64,000 nucleotides of DNA from Stappia albiluteola (GTDB lineage: Bacteria; Pseudomonadota; Alphaproteobacteria; Rhizobiales; Stappiaceae): positions 69,328-133,327 of the forward strand of contig NZ_JACFXV010000067.1 in the NCBI RefSeq assembly GCF_014050225.1. The letters are read 5' to 3'. Positions 18,323-27,300 of this stretch are shown here, in pieces. Under the pieces are notes generated by a model that worked only from the letters and a program-made list of their open reading frames with translations, had not been told where the DNA came from and searched no databases. How positions within the stretch are numbered: position 1 is the first letter of the stretch; each line of letters opens with the position of its first letter. Both the position numbers and the translations under genes were made by a program.

Positions 18323-19153
18323 TTGTCCGCTCCCTTTGCGCCTTACGATCCCGGCCCGACGACACGGCGTAAGGGAAGAGCACCGCGCTTTCGCCGGGTG
18401 CCTTTGCGGCTCGTACTGCCGAATCTCGTCACACTGCTGGCACTGTGCGCCGGCCTGACCGCAATCCGCATGGCGCTGGAAGCACGCTGGGAAATGGCGA
18501 TCGGCGCCATCGTGCTCGCCGCTTTCCTGGATGCAATGGACGGGCGTCTTGCGCGGCTCCTGAAGGGGACGTCGAAATTCGGCGCGGAACTGGATTCGCT
18601 CGCCGACTTCGTCAATTTCGGCGTGGCGCCGGCGCTGATTCTCTATTCCTGGCTGCTGCACGAGGTGCGCTCGCTGGGCTGGATCGCCGCGCTGGTCTTC
18701 TCGATCTCGGCGGCCCTCCGGCTGGCCCGCTTCAACGTATCGATCGACGATCCGGACAAGCCCGCCTGGTCGGTGAACTTCTTCACCGGGGTGCCGGCGC
18801 CCGCGGGGGCGCTGACCGCTCTGTTGCCGGTCTACATGGAGTTCGTCGGGGTCCTGCCGCATTGGGAAGAATTCGCGCCGGTGGTCGCGGTATACGTCGT
18901 GGTGGTCGGCCTGCTGATGGTCAGCCGGCTGCCGACCTTTTCCGGCAAGAAGCTCGGCACCCGCATTCGCCGCGATCTCGTGCTGCCGCTCTTCGTGCTG
19001 GCGGTGCTCTTCGTGGCCCTGCTCGTCAGCTATCCGTTCGAGGTGCTGATGGTGGGCAGCATCGCCTATCTCGTCTCGATCATTTTCGCCTGGAGAAGCT
19101 ATCAGCGCTATCTGAAAGGCGATGCGGCAGGCGCGCAGGCGGGCGAGAGTTAG
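18323..19153 (+). CDS. pssA: CDP-diacylglycerol--serine O-phosphatidyltransferase
   Basis: A 276-residue membrane enzyme that makes phosphatidylserine from CDP-diacylglycerol and serine. The CDP-alcohol phosphatidyltransferase motif DG-x2-AR-x8-G-x3-D-x3-D is complete at about residues 74-97 (MDGRLAR ... FGAELDSLAD). About seven or eight hydrophobic segments follow. The start appears to be a TTG with AAAGG upstream, since no ATG is well placed. It forms an operon with psd. Confidence 0.93.
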   Translation: MSAPFAPYDPGPTTRRKGRAPRFRRVPLRLVLPNLVTLLALCAGLTAIRMALEARWEMAIGAIVLAAFLDAMDGRLARLLKGTSKFGAELDSLADFVNFGVAPALILYSWLLHEVRSLGWIAALVFSISAALRLARFNVSIDDPDKPAWSVNFFTGVPAPAGALTALLPVYMEFVGVLPHWEEFAPVVAVYVVVVGLLMVSRLPTFSGKKLGTRIRRDLVLPLFVLAVLFVALLVSYPFEVLMVGSIAYLVSIIFAWRSYQRYLKGDAAGAQAGES

Positions 19154-19211
19154 TACACCTACCCTGCGGATTGCCGCGATCCATGCTGCGCTGACGGGTG
19201 CGTGAGCCTGA

Positions 19212-19240
19212 ACGGCGGGGTCGCTAACAGGCCCCGCCGT
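19212..19240. terminator. GC-rich hairpin between pssA and RND gene
   Basis: A 9-bp perfect stem ACGGCGGGG/CCCCGCCGT with an 11-base loop lies between two convergent genes. The T-run after it is weak on both strands, so it may be a bidirectional or Rho-assisted terminator. Confidence 0.55.
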
Positions 19241-19248
19241 GCTTTCGT

Positions 19249-22200
19249 CTACTCCGCCGCCTCGGGCAGCGGGCGTTTGTCGCCGTCGACCTTAACGGCA
19301 GACTTCTTTGGCAGGGCAACCACCTCTCCGGACGCAGGGGCTTCCGCAGCCGATGCGGCAGGTTCGGCAATCGCTTCCCCGGACTTCGAGAACCTCGCCA
19401 CGAACGGCCGTGCCAGACGCGATGCCGTCGACGACCACACGCTGGGAAGCGCAAGCATCGTCGGGATGACGACGAGTGTCAGCAGCGTCGAGAAGGCGAG
19501 GCCTGCAATGACGGCCGTGGAGAGCTGGATCCACCAGATGGCCGTGATCGAGCCGACCGAGATGACGCGGCCGAAGAAGTCGAAATTGACCTGCGTCGCC
19601 ATCGGGATGAGGCCGGCAATCGTGGTGACCGTCGTCAGCATGATCGGACGGATGCGCTGCGCCGATGTCTTCAGCGCTGCATCGAGCGGCTCGATGCCGT
19701 CCTCGCGGAAGCGATTGTAGGTGTCGATCAGCACGATCGAGTTGTTCACCACGATGCCCGCGAGCGCGACGATGCCGGTACCCGTCATGATGATGGAGAA
19801 TTTCTGGCCCGTGATCATCATGCCGAGCAGCACGCCCATGACCGACATCACCACCGTCGAGAGCGTCAGGAAGGTCTGGTAGAACGAGTTGAACTGCGTC
19901 AGCAGAATGATGAACATCAGGAAGAGCGATGCGATCATCGCCTTCATCAGGAACTCGCCCGACTCCTTCTGATCCTCGTCGGCGCCGCGGAACTTGAAGA
20001 GGATGTTGGAAGGCCAACTGCGCTCCTTCAGCCAGACGTCCAGTTCCGTCACCTTGTCGTCGGCCAGCAATCCGCTGTCCGGCTTTACATTGGCCTTCAG
20101 CATCATGGAATAGAGGCCGTCGCGTCGGGTGATGGAAGAGACCTTGGGTTGCGGCGTGCGCTCGACGAAATTGGCGAGCGGCACCAGTCCGAGCGGCGTC
20201 TGCAGGCGCAACTGGTCGAAGCGGTCGAGCGTGCGCTCGCCTTCCGGCAGTCGGACACGGATGTCCACCTCGTCGTCGGAATCCGTCGGCCGGTATTTGC
20301 CGATCAGCACGCCGTTGGTGACGAGCTGCACCATGGAGCCGACCGAGGCGATGCCTGCCTGGTAGCGCCCGGCCTGCTCGCGGTCGATGCCGATCTGCCA
20401 TTCGATGCCGGGCAGGGGACGGTCGTCCTCCACGTCGATCAGCGTATCGTCGCCATTGAGATGGGCGCGGATATCGGCAACCGTCGCGACCAGCGTGCCG
20501 TAGTCGGTAGACTTGACCTCAAGCTGCAGGTCCTTGCCCGAAGGCGGGCCGCCCTCGATCTTGCGAACCTCCACCTTGATGCCGGCAAGGTTGGCCGTGC
20601 GGTCGCGGATCTCCTGGAAAATCGCGGTCGCCTTGCGCCGGCAGCAATAGTCGGCAAGCTCGATCTGCAACTCGCCGATCACGTCGGCAGGCTTGTCCTG
20701 GACGCCGCCGATGAAGTCGGGACCGCCGCCGCCACCCGGCGAAAAGGCGGCGGTGACGACATTCTCAACGCCCTTGACGCGCAGCACCTCGTGCTCGACT
20801 TCGCCGACAAGCGCCAATGCCTCCCGCGAGGAAAGATTGCCGCGGCCGGAGACGAGCACCACCGCCTGGTCCGGTTCCTCGTCGACGAAGAACTCGACGC
20901 CGGCATTGTTGGAGCCATAGGCAATGAAAATCGTGCCGCAAATAGCGATCACACCGACGATGACGACGAGGTTGCCAACCACGTTGCCGGCGAGAAGCTT
21001 GAGCAACCGCACGTAGAGGCCGGTGGCGCCCCTGATCTTGCGGGCGTCGAAGGCTTCAGCGCCAGAAAGCAGGCGCGCCTGGGCCTGATCCTCTTCCGCG
21101 CGCCTTGCCGCCGCCTGCCTGGAGCGGCGGACGATCGGCCTGAGCGCAAGGAAGGAGAGAATGGCGGTTGCGGCAAATGCAAACGCGGCAAGGGCCGAGA
21201 GCGCGCCAGCCAGGTTGTCGGCGCCAATGAGCGGGGTGAGGGCGGCCGCAAGCGGCGGCGCCTTCATGACGATCGTGGCCGCAAGCGTTGCGAAGAGCAG
21301 CGCCAGGAGGCCGGCCGCGTGGCGGCCGGTCCAGGACGAGATGGAGGCGAAAATGGCACCGGTAACCGGCAGGAACACCATCGCGGTGACCAGAGAGGCC
21401 GACAGCACGATGATGACCATGATCGGCAGGTAGCTCATGAACTCGCCCGCCACGCCCGGCCACAGGAGCATGGGCAGGAAGGCGGCGAGCGTCGTCGCCG
21501 TGGAGGAGACGATCGGCCAGAACATCAGCTTGGCGGCGCGGATATAGGCCTCGCGCTGTTCCATGCCTTCATGGATCTTGCGGTCGGCATATTCCACGAC
21601 GACGATAGCGCCGTCGACCAGCATGCCGACGGTGAGCACCAGGCCGAACATCACCATGATGTTGACCGTCATGCCGAGCCCGCCGAGCAGCAGGAAGCCG
21701 ATCATGAAGGAGGTCGGGATCGCAAGTCCGACCAGCAAGGCGGATTTCAGGCCGAGGGCGGCGATCACCAGCACCATGACAAGGAAGATCGCCGACAGGA
21801 TCGACGATTGCAGCGAGCCGAGCGTCTCGTTGATGTTGCTCGACATGTCGATCATGAAGTCGACCTTGATCGTCTCCGGCCAGTCCTTCGTGGCATCGGC
21901 GACGACGGCGCGCACGGCCTCGTTGTTCTCGATGATGTTGGTGCCGATGCGCTTGGTCACCTTGAGCGCGATCGCCGGCTTGCCGTTGACGCGGGTGAAG
22001 CCGGTCGGATCCTTGAAGGTGCGGCGGATTTCCGCGACATCGGTGAGCGTGACGACGCCCTCGCCGCTTTGCTTGATCGGCAGCGAATAGACGTCCTCGG
22101 CATTTTCGACGAGGCCCGGCACCTTGACGTTGAAACGTCCGTGGCCGCCGTCGATGAAACCGGCGGGCACAAGCTGGTTATTGCGTGTCAGGGAATCGAG

Positions 22201-22806
22201 CAGTTCCTGCTGGGTGATTGCGTAGGATTCGAGCTTCAGCGTGTCGATGAGGACTTCCAGCAGCTCTTCCCGGTGGCCGGACAGATCGGCGGAGCGCACG
22301 GTGTCGATCGACTCGATTGAATCCTTCAGCCGCCGGGCATGACGGTAGAGCGTGCGTTCGGGAACGTCGCCGGACAGGGCTACCGTGATCGTCGGCAGCA
22401 GGGCGAAGTTGGTCTCCTGGATGACCGGTTCCTCGGCCTCCTCGGGCAACTCGCTCTTCGCCTGGTCGACCTTGTCGCGCACGTCGGCAAGGGCTTCGTC
22501 CTTGTCGAAGGAGATGTCGAATTCCAGAATGATGCCGGCATGGCCTTCCGAGGCGATCGCCGTGATCTCCTTCAGCCCGTCCAGACCGCGCAGGGTGGTC
22601 TCCATCGGCCGTACGAGCAGGCGCTCGGCATCTTCCGGCGACACACCCTGCTGGGCGATCGATACGTAGAAAACCGGCACGTCGATATCGGGGCTGTCTT
22701 CCTTCGGGATCGCGATGTAGGTGGCGACGCCGGCGACGACGAGCGCCACCATCAACACGAAGACCGTTTTCGGCCGTCGAAGGATGCCTTCGAGCATGGC
22801 TATCAT
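19249..22806 (-). CDS. RND-family efflux permease
   Basis: A 1185-residue inner-membrane proton-driven pump of the AcrB-like HAE1 group. The usual 12-helix, two-porter-domain order is visible, starting PKEDSPDIDVPVFYVS. Two points are unusual. The TM4 proton-relay motif reads LVDGAIVVVE, so Asp398 is present but the second aspartate of AcrB (VDDAIVVVE) is Gly399. Between TM6 and TM7 there is about 100 extra residues (about 495-600) with two hydrophobic runs and a charged tail, making the protein longer than the typical ~1040. The substrate is unknown. The start overlaps the stop of the adaptor gene (ATGA), giving the operon padR-adaptor-pump. Confidence 0.93.
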   Translation of the reverse strand: MIAMLEGILRRPKTVFVLMVALVVAGVATYIAIPKEDSPDIDVPVFYVSIAQQGVSPEDAERLLVRPMETTLRGLDGLKEITAIASEGHAGIILEFDISFDKDEALADVRDKVDQAKSELPEEAEEPVIQETNFALLPTITVALSGDVPERTLYRHARRLKDSIESIDTVRSADLSGHREELLEVLIDTLKLESYAITQQELLDSLTRNNQLVPAGFIDGGHGRFNVKVPGLVENAEDVYSLPIKQSGEGVVTLTDVAEIRRTFKDPTGFTRVNGKPAIALKVTKRIGTNIIENNEAVRAVVADATKDWPETIKVDFMIDMSSNINETLGSLQSSILSAIFLVMVLVIAALGLKSALLVGLAIPTSFMIGFLLLGGLGMTVNIMVMFGLVLTVGMLVDGAIVVVEYADRKIHEGMEQREAYIRAAKLMFWPIVSSTATTLAAFLPMLLWPGVAGEFMSYLPIMVIIVLSASLVTAMVFLPVTGAIFASISSWTGRHAAGLLALLFATLAATIVMKAPPLAAALTPLIGADNLAGALSALAAFAFAATAILSFLALRPIVRRSRQAAARRAEEDQAQARLLSGAEAFDARKIRGATGLYVRLLKLLAGNVVGNLVVIVGVIAICGTIFIAYGSNNAGVEFFVDEEPDQAVVLVSGRGNLSSREALALVGEVEHEVLRVKGVENVVTAAFSPGGGGGPDFIGGVQDKPADVIGELQIELADYCCRRKATAIFQEIRDRTANLAGIKVEVRKIEGGPPSGKDLQLEVKSTDYGTLVATVADIRAHLNGDDTLIDVEDDRPLPGIEWQIGIDREQAGRYQAGIASVGSMVQLVTNGVLIGKYRPTDSDDEVDIRVRLPEGERTLDRFDQLRLQTPLGLVPLANFVERTPQPKVSSITRRDGLYSMMLKANVKPDSGLLADDKVTELDVWLKERSWPSNILFKFRGADEDQKESGEFLMKAMIASLFLMFIILLTQFNSFYQTFLTLSTVVMSVMGVLLGMMITGQKFSIIMTGTGIVALAGIVVNNSIVLIDTYNRFREDGIEPLDAALKTSAQRIRPIMLTTVTTIAGLIPMATQVNFDFFGRVISVGSITAIWWIQLSTAVIAGLAFSTLLTLVVIPTMLALPSVWSSTASRLARPFVARFSKSGEAIAEPAASAAEAPASGEVVALPKKSAVKVDGDKRPLPEAAE

Positions 22807-23906
22807 TGGGCGACCTCAGCGGTATCGAGCACAGGTTCGACGGTTTCGCCTTCACTGACGTAGTCCTGGCCGACGACAATGACGCGGGCCTTGTCCGGCA
22901 GGCCGTCCACCCACACGCCGTCGGTCTCGCCGCCAAGCACGGTGACGGGTGCGAAAGCGACGCGGTTCTCGTCGTCGACGAGCCGCAGGCCGACGCGGCC
23001 TTCGTCGTTGAGCGTCAGCGCTGCCGGGCTGATCTTGTGCGCATGGCCTTCGTTCAGCGGCAGCCGGGTGAGGGCGGTGGTGCCGTCCAGCAGCTTGCCG
23101 TCGGCATTGGGCAGTTCGACTTCGATGCGGAAGGTGCGGGTGTCGGCGTCGGCGGAAGGGGCGATGTAGCGCACCTTGCCTTCGGCGGTCGTACCGGTCA
23201 CCAGTTCCACCCTGGCCGGCTGCCCGAGCGAGGTCTTGGCGATGTCGCGCTCCGATACCTGGCCGATCGCCAGCATCGGGTTGGTGTCGACGATGGTGGC
23301 GCAGGCGTCGCCCTTGTCGAGCGTGGTGCCGACCTCCGCCATCGGGCTTTCGACGCGGCCGGCGACGGGCGCCTTGATGACCGTGCGCTCAAGCTCCAGC
23401 TCCGCCTCGCTGAGGCGCGCCTTGGCGGCATCGCGCTGCGCCTTCAGCGCGGCGACGCGGGTCTCGGCGGCGAAGCCCTTGGTGTTGAGGCTCGAGGACG
23501 CCTGGAAATCCAGTTCCGCCTGCGCGAGAAGTGCCTTCGCCTCCAGAACCTGGGCCTCGCGCACGCCCCGGTCGAGGACGCAAAGCACGGCGCCGGGTTC
23601 GACAAGCGCGCCTTCGGTCACGGGGCGCTCGACGATCCGCGCGTCCGTTTCCGCGCGCACCACGACCCTGGCTTCGGCTTCGGTCCGGCCGCGGATCTCC
23701 AGGACGGCGCGGCGTGTCTGCGCCTCGACAAGCTTCACCCTGACGGCGAAGGGCTTCTGCGCCGCTTCGGGCGCGCGCTCGGCCGGGGGCGGCGTTGCGC
23801 CCTCCGCATCGGCGCGGCCGGCTACGATCACCTTGCCTTCGGCCATCCACAGCGCGACGGCAGCCGTCAGGCCGATGGCAAGGACGTAAGAAAACTTGAT
23901 ACGCAT
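22803..23906 (-). CDS. RND efflux periplasmic adaptor subunit
   Basis: A 367-residue membrane-fusion protein of the HlyD/AcrA type. It has an N-terminal membrane anchor (FSYVLAIGLTAAVALWMAEG), a first lipoyl half (RGRTEAEARVVVRAETDARI), an alpha-helical hairpin (about residues 135-185), a second lipoyl half (TVIKAPVAGRVESPMAEVGTT) and a beta-barrel with a C-terminal membrane-proximal domain. It should link the pump to an outer-membrane channel. No TolC-like gene is in this operon, so the channel must be encoded elsewhere. Confidence 0.92.
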   Translation of the reverse strand: MRIKFSYVLAIGLTAAVALWMAEGKVIVAGRADAEGATPPPAERAPEAAQKPFAVRVKLVEAQTRRAVLEIRGRTEAEARVVVRAETDARIVERPVTEGALVEPGAVLCVLDRGVREAQVLEAKALLAQAELDFQASSSLNTKGFAAETRVAALKAQRDAAKARLSEAELELERTVIKAPVAGRVESPMAEVGTTLDKGDACATIVDTNPMLAIGQVSERDIAKTSLGQPARVELVTGTTAEGKVRYIAPSADADTRTFRIEVELPNADGKLLDGTTALTRLPLNEGHAHKISPAALTLNDEGRVGLRLVDDENRVAFAPVTVLGGETDGVWVDGLPDKARVIVVGQDYVSEGETVEPVLDTAEVAQ

Positions 23907-23935
23907 TCAAATTGCTCCGCTGAATTATTGGGCCG

Positions 23936-24487
23936 TCACTCGGCGGCCTGCGGCAGCCCGGCATCCGCGCCGGAAGCGATCCGGATAAGCCGCTCGCCCT
24001 CCCGCTCCAGGAAGGCGAGGTCGTTGGTCATGCAGTTCAACCCGTATTCCACGATGAAGCCGGTGCCGGGATGGCTGGTGGCGTCGCGGATCGCGGTGAG
24101 CTTGGCGATTTCGGCCTTCAGGTTGCAGATACGCTCATCGAGCGCCTGGCGGATGACATCCGGGCCGGCAAGTTCGGCCCACATGGCAACCAGCAGGAAA
24201 GGCGAGCGGAACGTATCGGGTCCCGGCGGTTCGGCAAGCGCCTCGCGAAAGGCGGCGCGGCCGGCGTCGGTGATGGAATAAACCTTGCGGGCAGGCTTGC
24301 CCGGCTGCGGCTCTTCGCGCACCGTGACGAGGCCTTCGGTCTCCAGGCGTGCGAGCGTGGGGTATATCGAGCCGTAGCTCGCATCCTCGAAATAGCAGAA
24401 GTCCCCCTCCGTCAGATGCTTGCGGATCTCGTAGCCGGTGGTGTCACCGCAATTCAGGATCGCCAGGCAAAGGGTCTTGACGCTCAT
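23936..24487 (-). CDS. PadR-family transcriptional regulator
   Basis: A 183-residue PadR repressor: N-terminal winged helix (TTGYEIRKHL, SYGSIYPTLARLETEGLVTVREE) and a C-terminal helical Vir-like dimerisation domain. The start at 24487 follows GGAG and gives the standard MSVKTLCLAIL opening. PadR proteins often repress adjacent efflux operons and are released by the pump substrate. Here the gene is first in the efflux operon, with a palindromic AT-rich operator immediately upstream, so autoregulation is likely. Confidence 0.9.
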   Translation of the reverse strand: MSVKTLCLAILNCGDTTGYEIRKHLTEGDFCYFEDASYGSIYPTLARLETEGLVTVREEPQPGKPARKVYSITDAGRAAFREALAEPPGPDTFRSPFLLVAMWAELAGPDVIRQALDERICNLKAEIAKLTAIRDATSHPGTGFIVEYGLNCMTNDLAFLEREGERLIRIASGADAGLPQAAE

Positions 24488-24552
24488 GGCCGCTCCGCAA
24501 ACCTCGTGGCTAGCTCGAAAGATCAAGAAGTTTCAGGCTTTCGAAACCTGCA

Positions 24553-24604
24553 ATATATCGAACCGATATATGACGCATCTATATATCGAGCGACGGCTTG
24601 TCAA
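24553..24604 (-). promoter_or_regulatory. Promoter and PadR operator of the efflux operon
   Basis: ATATATCG-AAC-CGATATAT (24553-24571) is a perfect 8+3+8 palindrome, followed by a third ATATATCG half-site at 24581-24588. On the minus strand a consensus -35 box TTGACA lies at 24599-24604, and the half-sites occupy the expected -10 and start region. This is the expected geometry for a repressor site controlling padR-adaptor-pump. Assignment to PadR is by position. Confidence 0.65.
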
Positions 24605-24743
24605 GAATTCTCACGTAACGGAATTTTTTCATGCGGCTGCGCCATCGCGCCGCGTCGACCTTGACCCGGGCATTTGCGAGATTAGTTTCGGTAAGGGGAA
24701 TGTTGCATTGCATGCGCATCCCGCAAGCGGGCAGGAGGTTTGA

Positions 24744-25148
24744 ATGGCCGCTCCAGACAAGGCTAGCGCATCCATCTCGAACAAGACCGAAGCCGGCGTC
24801 CCGGCGGCGATCCGGCATCTCGCCCGCGAGCCGCTCTTTCGCCTGCTGGCCATCAACTGGCTGATCGGAGCCTTCGCGGCGTTGATCGTCACCGTGGGAC
24901 TGCTCGCCCTCGACACGGCGGGCCTGCGGACGCTGATGGCGCATACGGAACATCCCGTGCTGCCGGCCGTCGTGCTGTTCTGCGGTCTTCTGATTACCTT
25001 CTGTTCGGCTGCTATGGGAGCGGCGATCATGGCGATGCCGAAGGGCGAGGACCAAGACAGGGGCAGGGGATCTCGCCTGCCGGCAGTGCCGCAGATGCTC
25101 GAATTGCAGCCGGCGCTTGCGCCTGCGAGGGCCCGCCCGCGCCGCTGA
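24744..25148 (+). CDS. Two-helix membrane protein, unknown function
   Basis: A 134-residue protein with two clear membrane helices (about residues 38-60 and 72-96) and a basic, Pro/Ala-rich C-terminal tail. GCAGGAGG precedes the ATG, which supports translation. I recognise no domain. It diverges from the padR efflux operon across the PadR operator, so it could share that control, or it may have an independent promoter. Confidence 0.65.
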   Translation: MAAPDKASASISNKTEAGVPAAIRHLAREPLFRLLAINWLIGAFAALIVTVGLLALDTAGLRTLMAHTEHPVLPAVVLFCGLLITFCSAAMGAAIMAMPKGEDQDRGRGSRLPAVPQMLELQPALAPARARPRR

Positions 25149-25258
25149 TATCCTTTGCTACACTCTATCTTGCGTGCAATTCGGCAGGACGGCGTTGCAA
25201 CAGGCCGTCCGCTGGGGTTCCATGATGGAAACTCATTGCTTCCAGCAGGATTCGCAGC

Positions 25259-26167
25259 ATGACAGAGACCTATCCCCGTGACCTGATCGGCTACGGACGC
25301 GATATTCCCGATCCGAAATGGCCGGGCGGGGCCAATGTCGCCGTGCAGTTCGTCGTGAATTACGAAGAGGGCGGCGAAAACAACATCCTCCATGGCGACA
25401 GCCATTCGGAGGCCTTCCTTTCGGAAATCGTCGGCGCGCAGCCCTGGCATCGCCAGCGTCACATGAACATGGAGTCGATCTACGAATACGGCTCGCGTGC
25501 CGGTTTCTGGCGGTTGTGGCGTACCTTCACCGGCCGGTCGATCCCGGTCACGGTTTATGGCGTGGCGACGGCCCTTGCCCGCAATCCCGAAGCGGTCGCG
25601 GCGATGAAGGAAGCGGACTGGGAGATCGCCTCGCACGGGCTGAAGTGGATCGAGTACAAGGATTTCCCGAAGGAGGAGGAACGCCGCCACATGCAGGAGG
25701 CGATCCGCATCCACGAGGAGGTGACGGGCTCCCGTCCGCTCGGCTGGTATACGGGCCGGTCGTCGGAGTTCACCCGGTCGCTTGTGATGGAGGAGGGGGG
25801 CTTCCTCTACGATTCCGACAGCTATGCCGACGATCTGCCCTACTGGGTCGACGGCCCGAGCGGGCCGCATCTCGTCATTCCCTATACGCTCGACGCCAAC
25901 GACATGCGCTTCGCGACGCCGCAGGGCTTCAATTCCGGCGATCAGTTCTTCGCCTACCTGAAGGACAGTTTCGACACGCTCTATGCGGAGGGCGAGGCCG
26001 GGAGCCCGAAGATGATGTCGGTGGGCCTGCATTGCCGCCTCGCGGGACGGCCTGGACGGGCCGCGGCCCTGGCGCGCTTTCTCGATTACGTCACCTCGCA
26101 CGAAAAGGTATGGCTGCCCAGGCGCATCGATATCGCCTGGCACTGGCACGCCCACCACGCGCGCTGA
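25259..26167 (+). CDS. puuE: Polysaccharide-deacetylase-fold hydrolase, PuuE allantoinase-like
   Basis: A 302-residue protein of the NodB-homology fold in the PuuE group: it starts YPRDLIGYGRDIPDPKWPGGANVAVQFVVNYEEGGE, with SIYEYGSRAGFWRLWR, SHGLKWIEY, GWYTGRSSEFTRSLV and the C-terminal RRIDIAWHW. PuuE proteins hydrolyse allantoin to allantoate without a metal. No other ureide gene is nearby; instead paaX follows after 29 bp. The deacetylase-like fold is sure, the substrate less so. Confidence 0.82.
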   Translation: MTETYPRDLIGYGRDIPDPKWPGGANVAVQFVVNYEEGGENNILHGDSHSEAFLSEIVGAQPWHRQRHMNMESIYEYGSRAGFWRLWRTFTGRSIPVTVYGVATALARNPEAVAAMKEADWEIASHGLKWIEYKDFPKEEERRHMQEAIRIHEEVTGSRPLGWYTGRSSEFTRSLVMEEGGFLYDSDSYADDLPYWVDGPSGPHLVIPYTLDANDMRFATPQGFNSGDQFFAYLKDSFDTLYAEGEAGSPKMMSVGLHCRLAGRPGRAAALARFLDYVTSHEKVWLPRRIDIAWHWHAHHAR

Positions 26168-26196
26168 CAAAGGGATTCTGAAAGGGTTTTGGGGGC

Positions 26197-27081
26197 ATGG
26201 GGGACTGCGTTCGCGCGATCGACAGGCTGGTGGACAGCCTCCATGCCAAGCCGCCCGTCCGGGCCTGGTCGCTGATTGCGACATTCTATGGCGACGCCAT
26301 CGCGCCGCGTGGCGGGGAAGTCTGGCTGGGCACCATCACCGAACTGATGGCGGCCTTGCGTGTCGACGAGCGCGCCGTGCGGGCTGCGATGTCCCGGCTT
26401 GCCCGCGACGGCTGGCTGGAGCGCGCCAAGATCGGCCGCTTGAGCTATTACGGCCTGTCGGAAACCGGCCACGCAACCTTCGCCGAAGCCACGGAACGGA
26501 TCTACAAGAGCGGACGAAAGACGGACGCGGAGGGCTGGCGGCTCGTACTGCTCGTCGATGGCGACGTGCGTGCCGGACAAAAGGAGCGGCTCGCCCGATC
26601 CGGTTTCGGTCAGTTCGCCCCGAATGTGATGATCGGCGCCGCTTCCACGCCGCTTCCTTCCGGCTTCGAAGGGCAGGGAGCGGCCGTACTGCTCGGCAAG
26701 CTGGAACTCGGCGACGAAGGCGATCTCGTCGGTCGGGCTTTCGACCTGATCCCGCTTTCGGTGCGCTATCAGGCCTTCCTGGACCGCTACCGGCCGCTGG
26801 TGAAGGCTCTGGAGCGTTCGGACCCGCCGGAAGGGCTTGAAGCGATGGTGGCCCGAACCCTGCTCATTCACGACTATCGCCGCATCGTGCTGCGCGATCC
26901 GCGCCTGCCGGCCCGGCTCCTCCCGGCGGACTGGCGCGGACACGAGGCGGAAGCGCTTTGCGCCGCGCTTTACAAGCGGTTGCTTGCGCCGTCCGATGCC
27001 TGGCTGAAATCGGCGGCTTCCAGCCGGAAAGGGCGCTTGCCCGCTCCCAATCGTGACTACGACAAGCGCTTTTCCTCCTGA
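26197..27081 (+). CDS. paaX: Phenylacetate catabolism repressor PaaX
   Basis: A 294-residue regulator with the PaaX layout: N-terminal winged helix (about residues 15-95, with LRVDERAVRAAMSRLARDGWLE and LSYYGLSETG), a central PaaX domain and a C-terminal PaaX-C domain around ARTLLIHDYRRIVLRDPRLP. PaaX represses paa operons and is released by phenylacetyl-CoA. It stands immediately upstream of paaA in the same direction, with a strong candidate operator in the gap. Confidence 0.92.
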   Translation: MGDCVRAIDRLVDSLHAKPPVRAWSLIATFYGDAIAPRGGEVWLGTITELMAALRVDERAVRAAMSRLARDGWLERAKIGRLSYYGLSETGHATFAEATERIYKSGRKTDAEGWRLVLLVDGDVRAGQKERLARSGFGQFAPNVMIGAASTPLPSGFEGQGAAVLLGKLELGDEGDLVGRAFDLIPLSVRYQAFLDRYRPLVKALERSDPPEGLEAMVARTLLIHDYRRIVLRDPRLPARLLPADWRGHEAEALCAALYKRLLAPSDAWLKSAASSRKGRLPAPNRDYDKRFSS

Positions 27082-27133
27082 AAAATCTATCCTTTTCGAC
27101 AAGGCGAAACCGGTGCGGCGAGGCTGCGTTCTA

Positions 27134-27181
27134 ATATGTGACGGAAAATCATTGCATATTATAAATACTGTCACTTATAAT
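27134..27181 (+). promoter_or_regulatory. paaA promoter with long-spaced inverted repeat, candidate PaaX operator
   Basis: A sigma-70-like promoter TTGCAT (27152-27157), 18-bp spacer, TATAAT (27176-27181) lies in an AT-rich gap. An imperfect inverted repeat ATATGTGAC (27134-27142) and GTCACTTAT (27170-27178) flanks it with 27 bases between the arms and one mismatch, the right arm covering the -10 box. PaaX of E. coli is known to use widely spaced inverted arms of this kind, so a PaaX site is likely here. Confidence 0.65.
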
Positions 27182-27300
27182 TATTCCAGGCTGGCAGGCG
27201 GTGGACGGCCGTTTGCGGCCAATCAATGCTCCGCGTCGTTCGTTGTGGCAGATGAGGAGCACGCCATCATTCAGGGGCGGCGCGAAGGAGGGAGGCGCGG

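Noticed and set aside
20149-22320. Long plus-strand open frame (723 codons) inside the RND pump gene
   Set aside because: It is antisense to a well-supported RND gene, is rich in Arg/His/Asp/Gly as expected of a shadow in high-GC DNA, and has no recognisable domain or ribosome binding site.
19249-24487. Acquired resistance island
   Set aside because: Composition and codon use match the neighbours and no integrase, transposase or tRNA is present; it looks like a native efflux operon.
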